Below, piece by piece: positions 38,201-49,856 of a stretch of DNA of 64,000 nucleotides. The notes beneath the pieces are model-generated. The model was not told the DNA's origin. It ran no database searches and saw nothing but the letters and a program-made list of their open reading frames with translations. Every line of letters starts with the position of its first letter. Position 1 is the first letter of the stretch. The stretch covers positions 682,001 through 746,000 of the forward strand of contig JAHQIY010000022.1 of assembly GCA_019054805.1 (NCBI GenBank), given 5' to 3'. Made by a program: the position numbers and the translations under genes. Source of the DNA: Brachionus manjavacas. Lineage: Eukaryota; Rotifera; Eurotatoria; Ploima; Brachionidae.

Positions 38201-41200
38201 ACGAATTCAAGACCTTCTAGTAAAATACCATGATCTAGTAAACAGAATGGACAAATGGGTTCTTAGTGTGGAACCAAAGTTATCTGAGCCGATAGAGACC
38301 AGTTTTGACAAATTGGAAAGACAATATGAAATAAACGAGGAGTCTCTAGCTGAATACACATCTAGACTAGCTGATATCGACGAATTGAATCAGCTCTCAA
38401 AAACAAGCTCCACAATATTTGACAAAAAAAGTGATCGAACAAATATGGACTACAAATTAAGAGAAAAGTTCGAAAAAAAAGCTTCGCTGGTCGACTTGGA
38501 AATAAAATTAATTAGAACAAATCAAAAATTTGATTCAATAGGCAAGCAATTACAAGATCGAAAGGCTACTTTGCTCGATTCGCTGGACAAAATAAAAACA
38601 CGAAATGACGAAATTGATTTTTTGCTCAATCGGTCGGAGGAATTAAATTCAAATTTATCCAAAACCAACAACTCAATCGACAAAAACAATTTGAATAACT
38701 TTGAACTGAACGAAAAAGTAAGACTGTTTGAAAACGATCTAATGAAGCTAAAATCAGACGTAGGCTTAGTGATGTCGAGAACAGCTGGCGATCAGGACGA
38801 AAGCATAGAATTCAAATTAAAAAAAATAACCTCAAATATGGACAGTGCAGTGTTTATTTTGAAAAAATTGAACGATTTTATTTTTGAAAATAATTTCAAC
38901 ATTTCAAACTTTGACGATCTTTTTAAACATCTGTGTTGTTCTATAGAACAAAATCAATCTAAAATCGATCAAATAATTTGTGATGTGAGACAAACATTAA
39001 TCAATGATGAAAATCCGCATTTAAAGTTAAAACAATTGAAAAACGAAATCGAAAATATTAGCCGAGAAGAGAAAAGAATAAACGAAATTAATGAATTTGG
39101 TGAAAAGTTTTTCAATACACAAAATATAATGGACAGCCTGACCAGATTGAATTCAAACTACGATATTTTTGTGAACAATTTGGAATCGTGCGATTCGTTT
39201 TCAAAAGAGCTTATTGAGTCAGTCACCCGCATGAATAGCATTGAACTCAATTTTGACAAAGAATCATCTTCAATTAGCTACCAAATAGACAAAATATCCG
39301 ATTGTTTCTCTCTCGATGAAAACTCTCCCACTAAATATTATTTTGATCAAATAGATTCAATAGAAAATAGCAATTTGAAAAACACAACTGATTATTTGGA
39401 AAATTTTAAAAACATTTTCCTAAATTTAAATGAGTGCATTGGCAATTTTTATTTTACTAAAAGCCATGAAAATTTTGACCTACACAATACAACATTTGGC
39501 CGCAAAGTCCAAACAATGGATCTAGAAATTCAAAATATTCAATATCGATTAAAGTTGCTCAAAGAGTCCTTATCGGAATATTCGATTGAAAAAGACAACT
39601 TTTATAAAACCAAAAGTAGATTGCTCAATTTTATGGACACTAATGAAAAAGAGCTTCTAAATCAACAAACTGTTCATGATTTAAATAGTCTTTGTGGAAA
39701 AAAAGATTTCTGTCAACGCATAATCAAACAAGTTGACGAGCACAATCTAGAACTGCAAAATTTGATAAATATTAATCGCAAAATTGAAAGTTATCACCCG
39801 CAAAAATTCAATCAACAAAATAGAAAAGCGATAGGAGAAATTCAGGAAAAATGTGCCCAATTTTTAGAAAGAGTAAATTTTTTTGCCAAAAACATTGATT
39901 CGTGTGAAAAATTCGCTTCTGGGATCAAAAAATTTGAGAACAAATATCAAAATTTTGAGAACGAAACAACACTGTCATTAAACGATTGCTTTGATGCTGA
40001 TTTAATTGAGAGCTATTTGACTAGGCTGGACAAAATTATTGATTTAGAGTTAGTACCAATTGTGGAACTATTTAAAGATACCCATATTGAAATCATTAAG
40101 GCAAAACTAGAGGATTTTAAATGTAAAACAAAAACACTAAAGTCAAAATTAGAAAATAAATTGGCTAATGTTCGGCAGCAAAATAAAAAAAGTTTAAAAG
40201 ACGAATTAGATAAAATCAATTCAAAGCTGGAATTATTGGAAAACAGCATTGATTACAATATTGATGAGGTTAATGACAAAAGTGAAATGAAAAGACAAAT
40301 AGAGGAATTATTTCCTAATCAGAGCAGTCTTGAAGCTAATTTGAAAGCCGACGACTCGTTGAAAGATGATATCAATTTTATAAGAACACGTCAGATGAAT
40401 CTTTTGAAAAAATTTGAAGACCATATTTCTCTTTTAAATCGGTTGCAACATTTGGAATCAAGATTGGGCGCTATCGATCACAAAAAACAAATCGAATCGA
40501 TTCCAAATATTGATAGCAAAAATAAAGAGCAATATAGTGATAGAATTAACAGTCTAAATAGAACCAAGAGTGAATTGGAAATCATAAAGAACGAATCAGT
40601 TCAATTTTTAAACGAAATTGTGGATAGTTCGAGAAGAGAAGAGCTGCATAATAATTTTAATGAATCAATGATAGAATTGACAAAAAGAATGGAAGAAATA
40701 ATTCAAAAATGTGAAATTGTGGGCAAATGCTTCGCAGACAAAGAACTGGAATTTAAAGAAATGATGCAAAATTCGAAAAGACTAGAAGATAAAATTGAAA
40801 ATCTCAACGCGCAAATAAAAATGGCAAACTCAGAAATTGAAAGCAAAATTGAATTGATGAGTAGAGATTTCGTTCAATTAGACGACTTAAAAAATACTCT
40901 AGATTGTGAAATAAAAAAAGCAGCAGAACTCAAGAACCAAATAGATCAAATATCAAAAGAAATCCAATCGTCAAACTTGGACATGTTAAATGTTGAGTGT
41001 TTAAGCGACAATTTAAATCAAATGGAAAGCAATTTGAGAAAAATGAGTGAAAAGTTGGACTTTTATAATTCTCAAAGTTGTGAATATGAACAAAAAGTAG
41101 TGAATTTGGAGCAAAATCTTTGTTCGATAGAAGATGAGCTAAATCAAATGTCCAAGGTTAAATACAATCTTTCCAATTTAGAATCGATTGACAGAGACAT

Positions 41201-44200
41201 GGCTCAATTGGACATGTTAATGAAAAAACTAGCCAATATTTCACATGAAATAGACGACTTCAAGGAGTTGTGTGAACGAATGCTGCAGAATTTTAACACC
41301 GGAAATTCGGGCTATTTAGTCGAAAAGAGCATGGACACACTTGTTCACAAATGGAACCAGATGACGCGCAAAATAGACGAAACAAAAAATAATTATGCTT
41401 TTCTAAACAAGCATTTGAAAAAATTGGCTCACGATTATCACGTGCAAACAAGTTTTCTTGACAATTTGCAGTCAAATGCGTCGTGCAATTTAGTTCTGAA
41501 TTGCGTCGACCCGATAGTCATCAAATATCAGTTTGAAAAAATGACGTCGATCTATGATAATTTGCATCAAAGATTTCTGGAGATCGGCGACATTAAACAA
41601 GATGCCAAGCATTTGACGCGTTTGAATCGAGACTTTGAGACCAAACAAAAACACTTGAGCACTCAAGAAGAAGTTGTGTTTGCCAGTGACAACAAATATT
41701 TGGAATGTTTGTCGAAGAGTGCTTCGGTGGCGTCTCTAAACAGTTTGGTTGATCTCTTGGACTCGGATGAAATTTTCAAGAGCATTTATGCGCTCGAAAA
41801 CAACAACATTTTCTACAAAGACTTGCTCAACACCAACCTGAATGTGTTTCATCGTTTGTATCCAATTTGTGACAAGTTGTCGCTCAACTTGTCCAATTTA
41901 AATCAATCGATTTCTATTTTGGAATCCGATCTGGACTGGTTGGAGAGTAGCAGCGAAAACGAAATCTCCCTAAAGGACAAAAAAGAGCTATTCCAAAGAA
42001 TACACGACAGCATTGGCAAAAATTACGAGCTATTCGACAACGACATTCAGCATGCACTTTGCTCTAGAATCATTGACGAAATCAATTCAAGCAATGTGGA
42101 GTGCAACGAATTGATCAACGACATAAACAAACACATCCAACAAACTCGTCAAAAACTCGACAATTTAAATGAAAAATACGCCAACGGATACGAAAAGTTT
42201 CAGCTTAGGCAAACGAATTCAAGAGAGATGTACTCGGAAATGAACGACATCCTAGAGTGGCTGGACATGATTGAATCGAAATATTCGGATCTAGTCCTCA
42301 ATGTATCACACGACGTGTCCTCAATAGAAAACGAATTGAACAATCAAATGGTGTTCAATGACCAAGTGCAGGGCCAAAAGCTCAAGTTGAGAAAGATAGA
42401 CTTGAGAAGCCAACAAAAGATCCGCCAAAACCAAATAGAGGACTCGATTGAGTTCAAAGAGAAATTGGTCAACATTCACTTTCAGCTGGACAATTACATT
42501 GAAATGGGCACAAATAGAGTCAATCGGCTGCAGGAGGCTCTTGTCATTGCCAAACAACTCGAGCTCACCTACGAGCCTTTTATCAAAGCAATGTGCATTG
42601 TTCAAGACCGATTGGATTTGCTGGGCAATTTTGATCTAACAAGCTGCGGCTTGGGCCTAGAGACCAAACAGTTTTTGGCGAACAAATTGGCTCTTTTGGA
42701 GGAGATCGAACGCGAGTTGTTGGAGAAAAAGTGCGATCTGGAGGTGCTGATGAAGGCGAGCAAAAACATGATGAAAATATGCGAGAGTCCCAAAAGTTAT
42801 TTGTCAAAGGTGTCCTATGTGTCGAGTGACTCGCAAATTTTGAATTTGGAAGGCGACGCGCAAATTTTGGACACAAATTCAAATTTTGAACTGAAAAAGC
42901 TGATTGATTATGCGCATGAAACTTTCGATAATCTGAAGGCCGATGTGAGCGTTAGAAAAGAGGAGCTCGAAACGGTTCTGTGGAAATCGGCTGATTTGAC
43001 AGACAAAATAGACAATTTGGATTCGATTTTGAAGGCGAAAATTGATTTCATCGAGTCGAATGCAGCAATAAGCGCTCATCCGGACAAAATTCGCCTCCAG
43101 CTAGTCGACAACAAAAGTCTGCTGAACGAATTGGACAAGCGGCGACACGCCATAGAACAAATGAACGAGCAGTGTTCGGCAAAGTTTGGCGACGCTGAGC
43201 CTCTTGAGTTGAGCAAAAAAAAAATCCAAGACGTGCACAAAATGTGCTTAGAGTTGAGGAACGCCGCTGAAGCTCGGCAAAAACTTTTGACCGACGCTCT
43301 TCAGTCCTCTGAGCTGTTTTGGAATAGTGTCACTTTTATGAACGAGTTGGCACGCGACCTAGACGACCGACTGCAGCTGCTAGAGAGCGAAACTGTGGCA
43401 ATCGATGCCGATTCGGTCCTAGAGCAGCAGCAGTATCATCAGCAAATAGTCAAAGACATAGAGGACAACGAGGCCAAGTTTGACGACATGCAAACATATG
43501 GCCGAGAGCTGAGTGAGTTTTGCACTCTGTCGGATCGAGTGGACGTGGAGAAGGCGAGCGAAGATTGCCAAGCCGACTGGAGCCGGATCAAGAAAACAGT
43601 CAAAGATCACGAGACAAACATTCAGATGACATTTTCGAAAGCTTGCCAATTTCAACAAGAGCTAATCGAAATACTCGAATGGATAAGTTTGCAGCAAGAA
43701 AAATTTGTAAACTTAGATTCGAGTCTGAACAGCGATGATCCCAAAACGATAAGATTTCAAATCAATTTGCTAAAAGAGTTTAAAGAAAAAGTCGACCCGC
43801 AACAAATGAAAATTTTCATTCTCAACCACAAATTCGATGAGTTGAAGCTGAACATTCGAACTAATCAGTCGTTCGAAGTGCTCGAGTCGCTGCAAGAGCC
43901 TTTGAACAGCGCCAACAAGGAGTGGAAGCGACTGCAGTCGTCCATTAGCGAACGAAAGTCCAATCTGCAAAACATTCTAGTCGACATGGGTCAGCTGAGT
44001 GAAGCGCTCGACGAAATCGCCAAGTCCATTGACACCAACCTAAACTGCTTGCAGTGCATTGACAAATTTGTCGACTGCTCCGCCGATGTTGTTCCGCTGC
44101 GCGCCATCGACCTCAAGATGGCTCGCTTGAAAATGATCGAAAAAGAGATCAAATCGCAAGCGTGTCTGATGAGCCGCTCGCAACACAAGTGCCACAATTT

Positions 44201-46853
44201 GTTCATGAGCGAATCCCTAAATGACCAAGAGGCAATGTTAAATGAACTCAAGGCCAAACTAAAATCCGTTTCGGACAACAACGAGCTCATGATCAAAACG
44301 TTCGAACAATTGCAGCTCACTTACGGCAGAGAGCAAAGCCAAAGCCTCACTTTGGTTTGTGAGCTCATCGACAATTTCGAGTGGCTCAAGGACGTAGAGT
44401 CGGCTTTGGACAAGAATTTTTTGTGCGGTGGCCTGCCCGAGACGGCCCGTGAACAAATGCACAAGTTCAATGGACTGTTTCATCAGATTGATTCGAATTC
44501 AGACGCGATCGACGCTCTGCTCAAGACAGCTTTTGAGCGTCACCAAAACAATTTGCTTGACAAAAAAATGGACAACATGCTCAAGGAATCGATTGAAAAT
44601 TTGTCCACAAAATGGTCCATTGTTCTGAGGAAATCAAGCGACAAAAAGCAAAAGCTAAAGAGTGCGCTGAAACGAGCGTGTGAATTCAACGAAAAGTATC
44701 ACGAGTTTTTGCGCTGGCTCAACCAGACCGAAAAGTGTCTGAACAGCTTGAAGCCCTTTTCCAGGATACAGTCGATGTTAGATGAGCAAATTTTGGCCCA
44801 TCAAAATCTGCAAACCTGCATCAACCAGCAACGAGAGCGTGTTCTTGAACTGGATCGCCTAGGCACCCAGCTCAAATATTACACCCAAAAACAAGATGCC
44901 ATTTTGATAAAAAATCTGCTCATTTCAGTTCAAAACAGATGGGAGAAAATTGTGAGCAAGTCGTCAAATCGAACCAGAGATTTGGAACGAGGATATCAAG
45001 AAGTGGTCGCGTTTTACGATCAATGGAACAAGTTCAACGAATGGCTAGACTTGAAATTGGATCTTTTGGCCAAAGATCAATTGGCTCCTGTTGCAAACAA
45101 TTCGCTCAAAATCAAACAGCAAATAGTCAAGCATGCAGATTTTCATCGCATGATCAATGCACAGCAGCCCACACACGATAAAATAGTCAAAAGTGGCCGC
45201 AAATTGTGTGAAAATTGTGACCAAGATAGCCAGGATCGGACGTTTGTCCAAGAAATGCTTTTGGACCTGAAAAACAAGTGGAAAATGCTGTGCATTCAAT
45301 CGGTGGAGAGGCAAAAAAAACTCGAAGAAGCTCTCTTGTGTTCTGGCCAGTTTCAGGACGCATTGGTCAATTTGACAGAATGGCTGAGAAAAGTAAAGCC
45401 CACTTTGACCAAAAACGAGTGTCTATATGGCGACTTGGACAATGTCATTGCTCTAATAGAAGATAATCAGCAATTTCAAAAGCAGCTGCAGCTTAAAGCC
45501 GAACAAGTGTTCATGATAAACAAGGCTGCCGGCCAAATCCTACAAACAAACGACACTGACGAAGACCTCAACTTTTTGAGCGAAAAACTCAACGAAATGA
45601 ACAAATTGTGGGATGACATTGACCAATTGAGCAAGGGTCGTACACAGCGACTCGAGGACTCGCTCAAATTAGCAAGCGAATTTAGTGACTCGGTGAGATT
45701 GTGCATGGACTGGTTGAAGCACAATGAGCTAATTGTCAAACAAGACTGGAAAAAAATTGACGATAACCAAATTTCCGCTTTGATTAGACAACATCAGGAC
45801 TTTGTGAGGTGTTTGAATGAAAAAAGACAAATGATTGACCAGTGTTTAGATATGGGCAATGGTTTGCTACAAAACTGCATACCAGAAGCTGTCACTAGCC
45901 TCAAACATTTGGTCACTCTTATTCAAAACAAGTGGGATGAGATCCAGAGGCTATCGAATGAAAAGTCCCTATTTTTAAATGAAACTTACGAAAATCTAAA
46001 ACAAAACGACAACTTGCTTGGCGAAATTTTGGTATGGCTTCAAGGTGCCGAAGCAACTCTCACTGCTCTAGATCAAAAGCCTCTGTCGAACAACTTGGAA
46101 ACGGTCGACCAGCTACTCAAAGACCACATTGACTTTCAAAATGAACTTCAACAAAGACAAGTTAAAATCGACGCCATATTGAAGAACACTTCCAAAGATT
46201 TTGACAGCTACTTGTTCAACACAATGGTTGAGTCCAAAAAAAGGCAAAACTACGCAAGCAAAAATCGTTTCGAATGGAAAATTACCGAGCCTAAAATAAA
46301 AAATGCTCGAATCAAGTCGATGTTTGACAGTTGGCGAAAAGTCTGGCTCATGACTTTCGAACGGCACAAAAACCTAAAAGAACTCTGCGACAGACTCAAA
46401 GAAATTGAAAAACTAAAAGATTTTAATTTCAACGAATGGCGCCAAAGATTCATGAATTGGCACAAAGATAACAGAGCACGAATAACCGATTTTTTTAGAC
46501 GTCAAGACAAAGATCACGATGGCAAGATTAGTAGAGACGAATTTGTCAAAGGAATATTGAACACGAGTATGTCATTATTATACAGACATTTAAAAATTTT
46601 ATATCAAATTTAATTTTGAATAATAGACTTTCCAAGTTCTCGTCTTGAACTTGAATGCGTTGCCGACATATTTGACCACGACAAAGATGGATACATTGAT
46701 TATAAAGAATTTCTAGCAACTCTAAAGCCTTCAGTTTCTAATCAGCCCAATTTTGAACGCATCAGGGATGAAGTTCACAAACAAATTTCTCTTTGCAAGT
46801 GTTCCAAGCAATATCATGTATTACAGGTTTCAGAACGACATTTTAGAGTATGT

Positions 46854-46896
<43 letters not shown>

Positions 46897-47707
46897 CGGA
46901 ATATTTCTTATCATTAAATTTCATTTTAGTTTGGAGATTCTCAAAAATTAAGACTAGTGAGAATTTTACAATCAACAGTTATGGTCAGAGTCGGTGGAGG
47001 TTGGATGGCTTTAGACGAATTTCTAGTCAAGAATGATCCTTGTAGAGGTAAGTCGAATCGGAAACTTTTAATCAACCATTATTGCTATCCTTAAAGAAAA
47101 AAATATTTTATTTTTACCATTCGTAGGAAAATACATTTTCAATGAATTTATTAAAGTCATAAATAATGACGAAACACATTTGGGTATTTAAATGTTTCTT
47201 TGTTTGAATGTTTGTTTACGTTTACTGTTTTGGATATGTCTATTGTTAATTCCATTTTTGATTTTATATGTTTTATAAAAAATTTAAATTTTTCTTTCAG
47301 CTAAAGGAAGGCTTAATTTTGATTTGAGAGATCAATTCATGAATCGTGAATCAAATTTCAACAATGATCGTCCTAAATCTCCTTTCAAACTAAAAGTATT
47401 TCAAATATTATGCTTAATTGGCTATGTCATTTTTAAACTCTTTTAATTTTAGCCTCGAAATTTAATGAGTAGCAATGGAAAAAAGAACCACACACAAGCC
47501 ATCTCAGATCAACCAGAGTTGCTTTCAAATACACCAATATTTAGCGGAAAAAATAGCAAAAGTGGAAGTTTGGGCGCATCAATTAGTGATTTAAGTTTAG
47601 AGGCAGTTTCTGATTATACTGAAAATTTAGAAAAATCATCAAAAATAAATTTTGGAAATATTGTTTCTCCAAAGCAATCTAAAGTTCCAATTTTAAAAAA
47701 AAATTAA
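23244..47707 (+). CDS. MACF1: Spectraplakin (MACF1/dystonin/Shot/VAB-10 family)
   Basis: One giant locus, ~5,900 residues if all in-phase exons are joined. Exons: 23244-23625, 23681-23832, 23883-23960, 24007-24099, 24154-24323, 24375-25020, 25086-25258, 27238-28664, 28697-28944, ~29786-30199, 30298-30476, 30529-30670, 30723-30937, 30994-31147, 33148-35553, (35662-36018), 36298-36423, 36480-36770, 36828-46566, 46627-46847, 46930-47047, 47301-47395, 47453-47707. Domains in order: two CH domains binding actin ([31 protein letters not shown]); plakin domain with an SH3-like [14 protein letters not shown]; plakin repeats; long spectrin-repeat rod; two canonical EF-hands ([26 protein letters not shown]); GAS2 microtubule-binding domain ([21 protein letters not shown]); basic tail. 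Spectraplakins cross-link actin and microtubules. Exon 10's acceptor is uncertain, and exon 35662-36018 does not join in phase. Confidence 0.95.
25940..26770. mobile_element. Foldback element in a spectraplakin intron
   Basis: It lies in the 2-kb intron 25259-27237. The left arm (about 25940-26240, minus a nested insert) begins CACTCACAATTAGCATTC. The right arm (about 26640-26765) is its inverted copy, ending GAATGTTAATTGTGAGTG. Paired interior words include GGTAAAATTAAGTTTTACAC and AACTTGAATTTTTCTAGTG. The ~400-bp centre (26240-26625) is non-repeated and has no clear reading frame. Confidence 0.8.
25966..26129. mobile_element. piggyBac-like MITE, 164 bp, with TTAA target duplication
   Basis: Ends are CACTAGAAGGGCCGGCT and, complemented from the right, CACTAGAAAGCCCGGCT. 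TTAA flanks it at 25962-25965 and 26130-26133. It is inserted in the left arm of the foldback above. The right arm, complemented, shows the uninterrupted sequence with a single TTAA at the matching point. TTAA duplication and a CNCTAGAA tip (piggyBac itself begins CCCTAGAAA) point to piggyBac mobilisation. It carries no gene. Confidence 0.9.
28945..29785 (+). other. Spectraplakin intron / possible alternative first exon
   Basis: A good donor (CAG|GTAAAA) starts this gap after the plakin-domain exon. The next open exon extends upstream to about 29684, but no AG occurs there until ACAACAACAG at 29785, which is in phase. Alternatively ATG at 29716 could start an alternative N-terminus. Near 29355-29385, AAGCCTTTTAAGGCTTCG is a hairpin like other retroelement tails in the window. 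Confidence 0.4.
31148..33147 (+). other. 2-kb spectraplakin intron with retroelement tails
   Basis: The intron separates the plakin-domain exons from the plakin-repeat exon (acceptor TGATTGAAG at 33147). It holds an (AAAT)n run at 31560-31580, preceded by CCTTTAAAGGG. A LINE 3'UTR fragment ends TGAAGGAGCTTTAGCTCGGT near 31885, matching the LINE tails at 2.98 and 9.2 kb. No other gene was seen on either strand. Confidence 0.55.
33148..35577 (+). other. Spectraplakin plakin-repeat exon with two possible ends
   Basis: A single exon carries plectin/plakin repeats, for example [49 protein letters not shown] and [12 protein letters not shown]. In VAB-10A, Shot and plectin-like isoforms such repeats bind intermediate filaments or junction proteins. 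It can end at the strong donor GTAAGAA at 35554, which joins in phase to 36298, or read through to a stop at 35575. The read-through would give a short isoform ending in plakin repeats, without rod and GAS2. Confidence 0.6.
46855..46888 (+). repeat. 34-base poly-T run in an 82-bp intron
   Basis: An uninterrupted run of T follows the donor GTATGTG between the second EF-hand exon and the GAS2 exon. It makes up about 40% of the intron, and its length may be imprecise in the assembly. Confidence 0.9.
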
Positions 47708-49856
47708 TTTATTTGAAAATTTCAATTAATCGGTGAGATAGCACATTTGATTCATGAAATAGTTATTAAGTTATTGATCGTTTTGTTTGAATGTGTCAAA
47801 GTTAATTTTAAAAGCTTTTAAAATTTTTCACTTCATCGGTATTAATTGAAATAAAAAAAAAACCATTCACCTTTAAAAAAAATATCTAAAATGTTTTTTA
47901 ATTGACATTTATTTGTTTTTTTTTTGTTTTGATAAATTTATTAATTTGTACTATTTATTATTTCTTGATATTTTATGATCTGAATAATTTTTGTTTTTCC
48001 TTACATGGTTAAAACTTTAAAAATTATAATAATAATTAATTTAAATAAAAAATTTTAAAGTTATTTTAATCTAAATGAACAAAAGAATCGCTATTCGCTT
48101 CGATTAACTAAAATAAATTGATTTTTATATAATTGATACGAAAATCTCTGAATTGCATAATTTTAATTTTATTTTTGTTTAAACCATTATGCTTGTAATC
48201 AACACAAATCTGTCATGTGACTTAACAAGCAAATTTAAATTAAAAAGAAAAAGTTAAAATAATTTTGTCGAACATTTATTAGATTCTGTTTTTCAAAATT
48301 TTTCATTTTATCAAGATCTATTTATCACGGGGGCTGAAAGGGATGTTAGCGACCATTCCAAACTGCCCGGGGTCTTCCCCAAACTATTAATTTAATAAAA
48401 AAAATAAAAAATTGATTTTTATCTTTTAAAGCCATGATTAATCAATCGTTTCAAAACAACATGTAAAAGGTCAATAAAATTCTAAACTAAATTTATAGAT
48501 CACATTTAACTAAAGTAACTTAATCAATTTTTACTTGTCTCTGGAATTGATAAAGCACTTAAAAGCTAAATAAAATAAATTCTCAATTTTCTTATTTTTT
48601 CTCTTTATTTAAATTTTGCATAAGGAGTTTTTAATTCTTCTTTTGAAAATTTATCAAAATTAAAAATTTAAACTCAAACTAATTTAACTTTTTTCAAAAA
48701 GAAATTTTTATTTTTTTACATTGTGTTGCATCAACAATCAATCATGTAGCTGAAAGGAAGGACTAAGTCTCTATTCCAACCGGCCAAGGCTTCGCCTAAA
48801 TTATTTTTTAAATAAATAATAAAATAAATTCTCAAAGTTGCTTTGGAGCAGAAAAATTTTGAAATAATCTGATTAAAATTATTTTAAATTGATGTTAAAA
48901 AAATTGTATAGAATAACGCGATCTGAAACATCTCCAAAGATCAAGCTTTCAGATGATAGAAAAATTTCATTCTTATAAATTTATCTTTATTTTTCTACAC
49001 ATTTTTGAAAATATTTTTTTTTATTAATTTTCTTTTTATATTATGAATATAATTGTAGGTTTAATAAATTAATTAATTAGAATGATGAAATTTTATTTTT
49101 AATACTTATTAAGTAAAAGTAAAAGTAGAAAAATATTCAAAATTTTTTTATCAAATTTCGAATGCTATTTTCAAACATTATAAAACGTTTTGTGACTAAG
49201 TGTGTCCACTTGCTAGGTTCAAGGCATTTTTGAAATTTAAGGCTCTTAGGTTAAAATTTTTAAAATTTATATTGTTTTAGAAATTATGAGGCTATGCAAG
49301 GTGATTTTTTAATTTTTGTATCTTTTTATTTTTAAACGAGTTTGGGTCATGATAAATATTTTGAATGTGAAGACGGTTCATATTTGATGGAAACAAAAAG
49401 TTAATTGAGCTTAATATTATCTTTTTTTTTTATTAAAATTGAAACTACAAAATTTAATTTAATACAAATTTCAAATAAATAAAAAAAATTGAGAAAATAA
49501 TTATTTATATATTTGATATTTTTAAAATAATTCTGTTGATTGATTATCGCTTAAAAAAATAAGAAAATAGAAAATTTTGAGGAATCGAACAATTAAATTT
49601 TTTATTCATTTAAGGTGGCGCAAATTTAGGTTAAAATTTTCCCAAAAAAAAAAATTATATAACGGTCAAACAAAAAAATTCATTTCGAATTTTAATTTTG
49701 TTGTGCAGATTTTAAATTCGACATTTCCTAGAATTTGGGCTAAAAAAATCAACTGCAAAATTCCAGCCTACTCGCAGACTCATTTTATTTTTTGTATAAT
49801 TTCCTAGCCTTATAAATATTTTGAAATGTTTAAAAAAAATAAATCATGCTTTAAAT
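47708..49856. other. Intergenic DNA with two retroelement-like tails
   Basis: No gene is seen between the convergent ends of the spectraplakin and Gs alpha genes. Two related GC-richer words occur. At 48329-48410, ATTCCAAACTGCCCGGGG is followed by TCTTCCCC and an A/T-rich tail. At 48740-48830, ATTCCAACCGGCCAAGG is followed by CTTCGCCTAAATT and AAATAAATAATAAA. Both look like 3' ends of short retroelements (terminal hairpin plus A-rich tail); no coding part survives. Confidence 0.45.

Noticed and set aside
42321-45739. Many open frames of 60-110 codons antisense to or overlapping the spectraplakin rod
   Set aside because: They are shadows of a long exon with strong codon bias; none has a recognisable domain.
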